From: Streptomyces himastatinicus ATCC 53653
GTDB lineage: Bacteria; Actinomycetota; Actinomycetes; Streptomycetales; Streptomycetaceae
DNA length: 64,000 nt
Reading direction: 5' to 3'
Assembly (NCBI RefSeq): GCF_000158915.1
Contig: NZ_GG657754.1
Span: forward strand, 7,259,731 to 7,323,730
This document shows, one piece after another, positions 57,916 to 64,000 of the stretch. The position numbers and the translations under genes are program-made. Numbering within the stretch: the first letter of the stretch is position 1; the number at the start of each line of letters is the position of its first letter. The notes beneath the pieces were generated by a model. It was not told where the DNA came from, did not search any database, and worked only from the letters and a program-made list of their open reading frames with translations.

Positions 57916-58823
57916 CGGTCACTTCCTTCGCGTACCGGATCGGGGTGGGCGGCGTCGTGACGGGGGAGGGTCAGCAGGACGCACACCGCCAGCGCCGTCC
58001 CGCCGAGCCGCAGCGCGAGCCGCCACGGCTCGTGCGGCAGTGGCTCGCCGAACGAAACCGTTCCGCACACCACCGTGAACACGCAGGTCACCGTCGTGCA
58101 CACCGGCACGATGAGCGACGCGCGGCAGCGCTGGAGCGCGGTCTGCGACAGCACCAGGCCCGCCGCGCCGGTGAACAGCAGCAGATACGGATACGGGCCG
58201 CGCAGCAGCGTGAGCGCGAGGGCGCCGAGGTGGTCCGTCGTCAGCAGCCCGGACACGCCCTTGATGGCGAGCGAGCTGACCCCGTACAGCAGCCCGACCG
58301 CCACCCCGTACTCCACGCCCGTGACCGACGCCTCCGGGCGGCGGGCGCGACGCTCCGTCGCGCCGTACAGCAACACCCCCGCCACCAGGGCCGGGAGGCA
58401 GATGGCGAGCAGTGTTCCGGTGGCGGCGGTGCGGCTGACGTCGCCATGGCCCCGTAGCGATGCCACCACCATCACCAGGGCGCACAGGATCAGCCCGATC
58501 CCGGCCCGTTCGCGGCCACTGGTCCGCTCGCCCAGCACCCGGGAGGACAGCAGCAGGAGCAGCACCAGACCGGACACGAACAGGCCCTGCGCGGCCGCGA
58601 TCGGCAACGTGCGGTACACCACCAGCTGGGCCGCGAACCCCGCCGCGAGCGCCGCCGAACCGGCCAGCCACAGCGGGCTCCCCAGCAGCAGCCGCAGCAA
58701 CCGGGCGGGGCGCGTCGTGCTCAGCGGCGGCAGAGCGGAATGTGCGGGCTTCTCCAGTACGAAACCGGTGCTGTACGCCACGTTCTCGAGCAGCGCCGCT
58801 ACAAGCCTACGCCGCAGCCCCAT
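57912..58823 (-). CDS. EamA/DMT-family membrane transporter
   Basis: 303 residues from ATG 58823 (GGAAGG upstream). Ten hydrophobic helices in two five-helix repeats, for instance LWLAGSAALAAGFAAQLVVYRTLPIAAAQGLFVSG and GVSSLAIKGVSGLL, as in drug/metabolite transporters. It may export the product of the neighbouring enzymes. Overlaps Trm112 by 4 bp and the methyltransferase end by about 17 bp. Confidence 0.88.
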   Translation of the reverse strand: MGLRRRLVAALLENVAYSTGFVLEKPAHSALPPLSTTRPARLLRLLLGSPLWLAGSAALAAGFAAQLVVYRTLPIAAAQGLFVSGLVLLLLLSSRVLGERTSGRERAGIGLILCALVMVVASLRGHGDVSRTAATGTLLAICLPALVAGVLLYGATERRARRPEASVTGVEYGVAVGLLYGVSSLAIKGVSGLLTTDHLGALALTLLRGPYPYLLLFTGAAGLVLSQTALQRCRASLIVPVCTTVTCVFTVVCGTVSFGEPLPHEPWRLALRLGGTALAVCVLLTLPRHDAAHPDPVREGSDR

Positions 58824-59558
58824 GCGGCCTTCCCTTCCGCGCGCGTGCACCAGCAGGATTGTCCGCCAGCGACGGCACCCGGCACACGGCCCGGTCCAGT
58901 GGCCGCGCCACCCCGTGGCACACCGTGGAACGGCGCCCCCCGCGAGCCGTACCACCTCGAAGCCGGAGGCGGTGAGGAAGCCGCGCAGCGCCCGCGCCGT
59001 GTACAGCCGCAGGTGGCCGACGACCTCGCGGCCGGGGCGGCCGTGGATGCCCCGCAGGCTGACCTCCGAGAACACCGGCTGCACCCCGGCCAGCAGCAGC
59101 CCGCGGTTGTACCAGGCCGCCAGGTTGGGCGTGGATCAGCAGCAGATGGCCGCCGGGGGCGCAGGACGCGGCGTATCTCGTCGAGCGCCCGCGTCCGGGG
59201 CGACCAGGTGCTCGACCACCTCGCTGAACACGCACGCGTCGGCGCTCCCGTCGGCGAACGGCAGCCCGCCGTCGGTGAGTTCGCCCCGTACGACGGGCAA
59301 GTGGCGCGCGGCGCGGCGCAGCGCGTCCTGCGACCAGTCGACGCCGATGAGGCGGTGGCCGCGGAGGAGGGGGAGCGCGGTGGCGGCCGCGGTGCCGTCG
59401 CCGCAGCCGATGTCGAGGATGGTGGCGGCTGTGTTTTTGTCGGCTGCTTCGGTGCGGAGCGCGTGTGCCAGCATCCGCGCCTGGCGGCGGCTGCGGTCCG
59501 GGCCGGACGCCACGGGGACGGCCGGGTTCTCGTAGAAGTCGCGGAGCGCCGGGCTCAT
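58807..59558 (-). pseudogene. Class I methyltransferase with several indels
   Basis: Starts at ATG 59558 (MSPALRDFYENPAVPVASG) with motif I ILDIGCGDGTAAAT and FSEVVEHLVAPDA intact. Near 59170-59220 the reading breaks: LDEIRRVLRP, GGHLLL and STPNLAAWYNRGLLL lie in three successive frames, which needs three single-base insertions that together restore the frame. It continues QPVFSEVSLRGIHGRPGREVVGHLRLYTARALRGFL, but this frame runs into the EamA gene without stop; the natural stop at 58807 is in another frame. As written it is non-functional. Confidence 0.75.
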
Positions 59559-60927
59559 GCCGTGTTTCCTGGGTGTGCCTGGGTGGTGGCGGCCAGCGCG
59601 CGCCGGAAGAGGCCCGCGAGCCCCGCCCCCGCCGCGTCGTCCAGCAGCGCCCGCGACCAGCGCAGCGTCACATGCAGCCGCTCGCCGGTCGAGGCCGTCG
59701 TCACCGTCAGCCCGCGGGGCATACGGGCCGGGGCCGAGAACCACACGGCGGTGGCCCGGCCCGCCTCGCCGAAGTCGAGCACGTACGGAATACGGCCGAT
59801 GTTGCTCAGCAGCGTGGTCGAGGTCCACGGCCTGGACGCGCGGCGCAGCCCGCGGGCACCCGGTCGCGGACCGAGCCGAGGAAGGTGGCGATCGGCATGC
59901 CGTAGCCGCGGAGTTCGGCGTCCAGCAGGGCCGTCTCCAGGGCGGCCTTGGCGAGTTCGTGTCCCTTGACGGCGGCCATGGCGGGGGCGAGGGCCGCCGT
60001 CGTCGGCTCGGGGAGGCTTACGTCCGCACGCTCCTCGGGCCCGAACCCGGTCTCGGCACCGGCGACGAATTCGGAGGCCATCCCGGACGCGCCGCGCGGC
60101 CGGTCGTCCACGGGCATGGTGATCCGTACGGGGGCGGGCGCGCGGCCGTGCAGCTCGTTCCAGCGGGCGGCCATCAGGCAGGTGGCGACGAGGAGTTGGT
60201 CGTTGACGGTGGGGCCGCCGGGTGCGGGTGCTCGGGGCGGTACCGGTAGCTCGGAGAGCAGCATGGCGTTCCCGGTGCGGGGCGTGTGGGTGTCCTTCGC
60301 GATCCGTACGGGCCGGGCGAGCCCCCGTGCGCCGGACCGGTCGGGCACGGGCGGGGGCGTGGGCGGCGGGGCTGAGGTGTTCGGGGTGTTCGGGGTGTTC
60401 GGGGTGTCACCGCCGCCGTACAGGGCGGCGGCGGTGGCGAGCACCCGCAGACAGGACGGCCCGTCGAGCGCGGTGTGGTTGACGGTGAGGACCAGCACAC
60501 AGCCGGTACGGTCCGGCTCGGTCACCACCTCGAGCCGCACCGGAGGCGACGCCGTGAGCGGCGGGCACACCGCGAGCGCCCGTTCCCGCGCCCGGGCGAG
60601 GGCGTCGGCCGCACACGGCGGAAAGCTCACCGGCTCGACGTCCGGCCCGTCGGTCACCTCCCACTCGTACCGCCGCCGCCACCACCGCCCGGGCGCCTCC
60701 CGCACCAGAATCCGCGGATGCCGCCGCAGCGCCTCGCGGAACGCCTCCCGCCACCGCCCGGGCTCGGGCCGCCCCGGGAGGTGCACTTCGATGTGCACGG
60801 TCTCGGGCTCGTCGTCCTGGAGACAGTGCCGGGAGATCTCGTCGACGGTGGGGAACGGGATCCGCTGCCCCCGCTGCGGGGCGCGCGAGGCGGAGCCGCC
60901 GCCGATCCCCCCGTAGAGCGCGGTCAT
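59555..60927 (-). pseudogene. Condensation-domain / PapA-type acyltransferase, frameshifted
   Basis: About 455 residues if repaired. The N-terminal part carries TVNDQLLVATCLMAARWNE and the active-site motif VNHTALDGPS (HHxxxDG variant with Asn for the first His). The frame breaks near 59840-59860: the C-terminal TLLSNIGRIPYVLDFG and AVWFSAPARMPRGLTVTT are in another frame, ending at 59555. It would join an acyl or aminoacyl group to a hydroxyl or amine. Start overlaps the AftD-like stop and end overlaps the methyltransferase start, each by 4 bp. Confidence 0.78.
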
Positions 60928-63900
60928 CGTCCCCTGCCTTCCCCGGGCTCGACGGGCGCCGCGCCGTCGGGCGTGCCGGGCCTGGAGGGCGTCGCGCCGT
61001 CGGGTGAACGTGGCGCGTGGGTGCCGTCTGCCGGGGGTGCCGGTGTCCCGCTGCCCGTTGCGGCGTTGTGTTGTGGCCGTGCCATCCCGTCGCCGCCACC
61101 CGTGGACGGTGCGTGTCCGAGGGGCGGGGCGATGAGGGTTGGCGCGTCGGGGGCCGGGGGCGCCGCCGTGGCGGCGACGTGGCTGGTCGCGCGGGCCGGG
61201 ATCGTCACCACCGCCGCCGTCAGGGCTATGAGGGCCAGGGCCTGGGCCGTTCCGCTGAACGCGCCCTCGTTCGCCGCCGCCGGTTCGCCCGCGCCGGTGG
61301 CGGCCACTACCGTCGCGGCGGCCATCGCCGTCAGGGCCGTCGGGGTGAGCCAGGCGGGGCGGTACCAGGCGAGGAGGGCCAGGGCGGGGACGGCCAGGGC
61401 CGGCCAGCCCGCAACGGCGATCATGACTGCCGTCAGGGCTACCGTGCCGAGTACCCAGCCAGGTGCCGGAACCGGCGAAGGCGCGGCCTCGGGCTCCAGT
61501 TCGCGGCGGCGGGCGAACGCCAGCCCCGCCAGCACCAGCACCGCCGCGGCGCCGCCGATGAGGCCCGCGTCGTACGTCGTCGCGGGTTCGTACGTGAGCG
61601 TGACCGTGCCGCCCTGGCCCGCCGGGACGAGGAACGCCTGCTGCCAGCCGTCGATGCGGAGCGGGGTGAGGTCGCGGCCGTTCAGCGTGGCCTTCCAGCC
61701 GTCGTTGTGGTTCTCGTACGTCTGGAGGTAGACGGCCTGGCCCGCGGCGACCTTGATCGTTCTGCGGTCGCCCGACCAGTCCTTGGCCTGGACGGTACGG
61801 GTCTCCGACACAGCGGCGGCGGCGGGCTTGCCGCGGGTCAGGGTCACATCGGTGAGGGCCAGCGGGCCCGCGTCGCCCGCCTCGACCGTGTGGCGGCTCG
61901 CGTCCAGCCGCAGCTTGCTGCCCTTGGCGTCGTCACCGCACAGCTCGACCTTCACCGGACGGCGTTCCGTCAGGTCCCGTACCCGCCCCGACGCCTTCGT
62001 GGCGTGCAGCGTGCCGTCCACCGCCAGCGCCGGGCCCTGGCCGCACGGCAGCGAGAAACGGGCCGTTTCCAAGGGCTGGTTGGTCCGCAGGATGGTGGCC
62101 AGCTCGGGGAGGTAGACCTCGTTCAGGCCCACCGGGAGCTGCAACGCCTGCCCGGCGACGGGGTTGTGGAGGGTCAGCGGCGCGGTCTTGCTGATGGTGA
62201 TGTCGAGCCGGTCGGTGGTGATGGCCGGGAAGCGGACCCAGCCGTTGGCGTCGACTCCGGCGGTGGCGGCGCCGTCGGGGGAGTTGATGAGCACTTCCTC
62301 GGGGCGGGTGGAGAGCCCGCCCGCCGCCGCGAGGACGAGTTCGCTGACGCGTTTCTTCCCCGGCCAGCGCAGATGCAGGACGGGGGAGTCACCGGCGATC
62401 CACGCCGTGGTGATGTCGCCGTCGAGGAGGTTGCGGGCGCTGAGCCCGGTGCCGGTGCGGCTGGTGGAGTCGGCGGTGATCTCGACTCGGGGCCCCTGGG
62501 GGCCAACGCGGGCCAGCAGGGCGTCGTGCGCGCCGCCGGGGACGGCGAGGGCCTGGCCCTCGATGGCGTACGTACCGCCGCTCCCGGTGCGGAATTGGCG
62601 GTGCAGCCCGACCTCCGCCGACGCGGGGGAGAGGCCGCCCGGGTCGGCGGACCGGTGCAGCGAGACGACCTCGGCCGGGGCCTTGCTGCGCTCGGCGTCG
62701 GCCGGGAGCGACAGCAGCCGGGTGACCTGCACACCCGGCACGGACACCTCCGAGAACCCGGCTCCCGACAGGCCCGCCTTGGGCGCCTGGGACCCGGTGA
62801 TCGTGATCTTCAGCCACTTCGCCGGACCGGACGGGACCTTGACGGACTGCGGGCTGCCGTGCGGCTGGAGCGGGCTGTCCGCCGACCCGTTGTCGGTCTC
62901 GACGCGTACGGAGGTGGGCGCGGCGCGCATGCCGTCGCCGGGCAGCGGGGTCAGCTGGATGGAGTCCGGCAGGCGCAGGGTCTGCGCGAACTCGATGCGC
63001 AGCCACTGCCCCACCGGTTTGCCCGCGCTGCCCTCGGCCCACGCCGTGTCGGGGTTGCCGTCGAAGGCGCCGACGGGGTCGTACTGCGGCAGCTGGAACA
63101 GCCAGTTGCCGCTGCTGGAGGCGGTCACCGAGAGCGCGCCGCGCAGCGCGGCGGTCGTCTGGTGTGCGGTGCCGCTCTTCGGCAGGATCTGGCGCGGCTC
63201 GTCGCCCGGGTCCGTCAGGCTGCCGGACGGGTTCCGTTCGTCGGCGGTGTACGTGTACGAGGAGAGGAGTTGACGAGCCCGAAGCGGGTGTCGGCGCGCC
63301 GCATGCCGTCGCCGACCGCCTGCAACGCGGGGGTGCCGGTGCCGGGGTGGCGGTCGCCGGTGAGGACGGTGGGCCGGTCGGCCAGCGAGGGGTCGGCGGA
63401 GAGCTGGAGCAGGGATTCCGGGCCGCCGCTGACGGCGGCCGTGGCGGACACCGGCTTCGCCGCCACCGCACCCGGCCGCGCCACGCCCTCCGGCCGGTAG
63501 ATCTCGACGGCCTGGCGGCGCGGGAACAGCCCCTGCACCTGCACCGGGGTGCCCGCCGCGATGCGGCCACCCGTCATGAGCGGCCCGAACCCGGCGGCCT
63601 TGCGGTAGCCGGACGCCTCCAGGGTGCGGGCGACGGTCTGCGGCGGGACGTAGCCGATCTGGTCCGGGTCGAGGTCGTTGCGTACGACGACCTCGTGCAG
63701 CCCGGCCCGGGCGAGGAAGTCCCGTAGCCCCGGCACCTCGCCGCCGCTCAGCAGCGCCTGCTCGACGGCGTCCATCGCGCGCCGCGATCCGGCGGTGCCG
63801 AAGGGCACGAAGTCGCGCTGCGCCCAGCGGGATTCGGCGAGCACGTCGAGCGGCTGGTCGATGGGGCTGCCCCAGGCGTAGAGGCCGTGCGCGGTGGCGG

Positions 63901-64000
63901 GGACGACGAGGGCGCGGCTCTGCGCGGCGTGGTCGTCGAGCCAGTCGGCGGTCTTCTCCCAGTAGGCGGGCAGCGCGCTGAAGCGGCCCGGCTGGAGCAC
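60924..64000 (-). pseudogene. AftD-like arabinofuranosyltransferase, C-terminal part (partial, frameshifted)
   Basis: C-terminal about 1,020 codons of a very large membrane protein that continues past the window. LPAYWEKTADWLDDHAAQSRALVVPATAHGLYAWGSPIDQPLDVLAESRWAQRDFVPFG (quoted in part) is the signature of the AftD/DUF3367 group. Two discoidin-like carbohydrate-binding modules follow (YDPVGAFDGNPDTAWAEG; NLLDGDITTAWIAGDSP), then three helices and a Pro-rich tail. At about 63260-63270 one extra base breaks the frame (LVNSS, then YTYTADERNPSG in the next frame). AftD adds alpha-1,3 arabinofuranose branches to cell-wall arabinan in mycobacteria; in Streptomyces the acceptor is unknown. Confidence 0.75.

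Noticed and set aside
58807..59235. A separate 142-residue gene within the methyltransferase
   Set aside because: It is one of the three frames needed to read the damaged methyltransferase and includes its natural stop, not an independent gene.

Overview
The window is high-GC actinobacterial DNA that looks like Streptomyces. Third positions are strongly G/C, GTG starts are frequent, export signals are twin-arginine-like, and there are many small one-component regulators (MarR, TetR, LacI, MerR and the XRE type with a MmyB-like C-terminal half). A GC-rich dispersed intergenic repeat at 55 kb is also typical of the genus. No complete tRNA, rRNA or CRISPR array is present.

Layout. 0-3.7 kb: a fructan/sugar locus, with an ABC binding protein and the first codons of a permease divergent from an exported GH32 fructosidase; the two share an operator-like motif. 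3.8-20.6 kb: a patchwork with the look of a decayed integrated island. It has a bare tRNA 3' end at 3.9 kb, two families of direct repeats, an IS5-type remnant, two fragments of an MFS gene, a partly deleted second copy of a lipoprotein gene, frameshifted M1-peptidase and acetate-type symporter genes, a possible fragment of a DNA-base-modification gene, and a YefM-YoeB toxin-antitoxin pair. 20.6-36.7 kb: divergent regulator/enzyme pairs (S41 protease/ArsR, esterase/MarR, MarR/SMR drug pumps, MarR/SDR) mixed with an IS701-related gene, an MFS pump, a secreted S33 peptidase, a STAS-ANTAR protein and several collapsed pseudogenes.

37.4-43.3 kb: a LacI-type regulator with three matching operators faces an ArgH-superfamily lyase, a GPH-like transporter and a streptogramin-lyase-like beta-propeller; a nucleoside hydrolase follows on the other strand. 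This looks like an inducible catabolic unit of unknown substrate. 43.5-48.7 kb: a methyltransferase, a thioredoxin-fold protein with a TetR regulator and two tandem operators, and a TetR-controlled redox operon (PPOX protein, iron-sulfur reductase, siderophore-interacting protein). 48.8-50.9 kb: a membrane protein, a 16-residue leader peptide with three consecutive Thr codons, a strong hairpin, and a short threonyl-tRNA synthetase without editing domain, arranged like a transcription attenuator. 50.9-57.7 kb: SDRs around an XRE regulator, DinB-like proteins, thioredoxin, histidine phosphatase, OsmC and hypothetical proteins.

57.7-64.0 kb: a minus-strand run of five genes with overlapping ends: an AftD-like arabinofuranosyltransferase cut by the window edge, a condensation/acyltransferase, a methyltransferase, an EamA exporter and a Trm112-like protein. 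It suggests assembly or decoration of a surface glycan or an exported acylated product. Several single-base indels fall in this run, so it is either recently inactivated or poorly sequenced. All functional statements come from reading the sequence; no database search was run.
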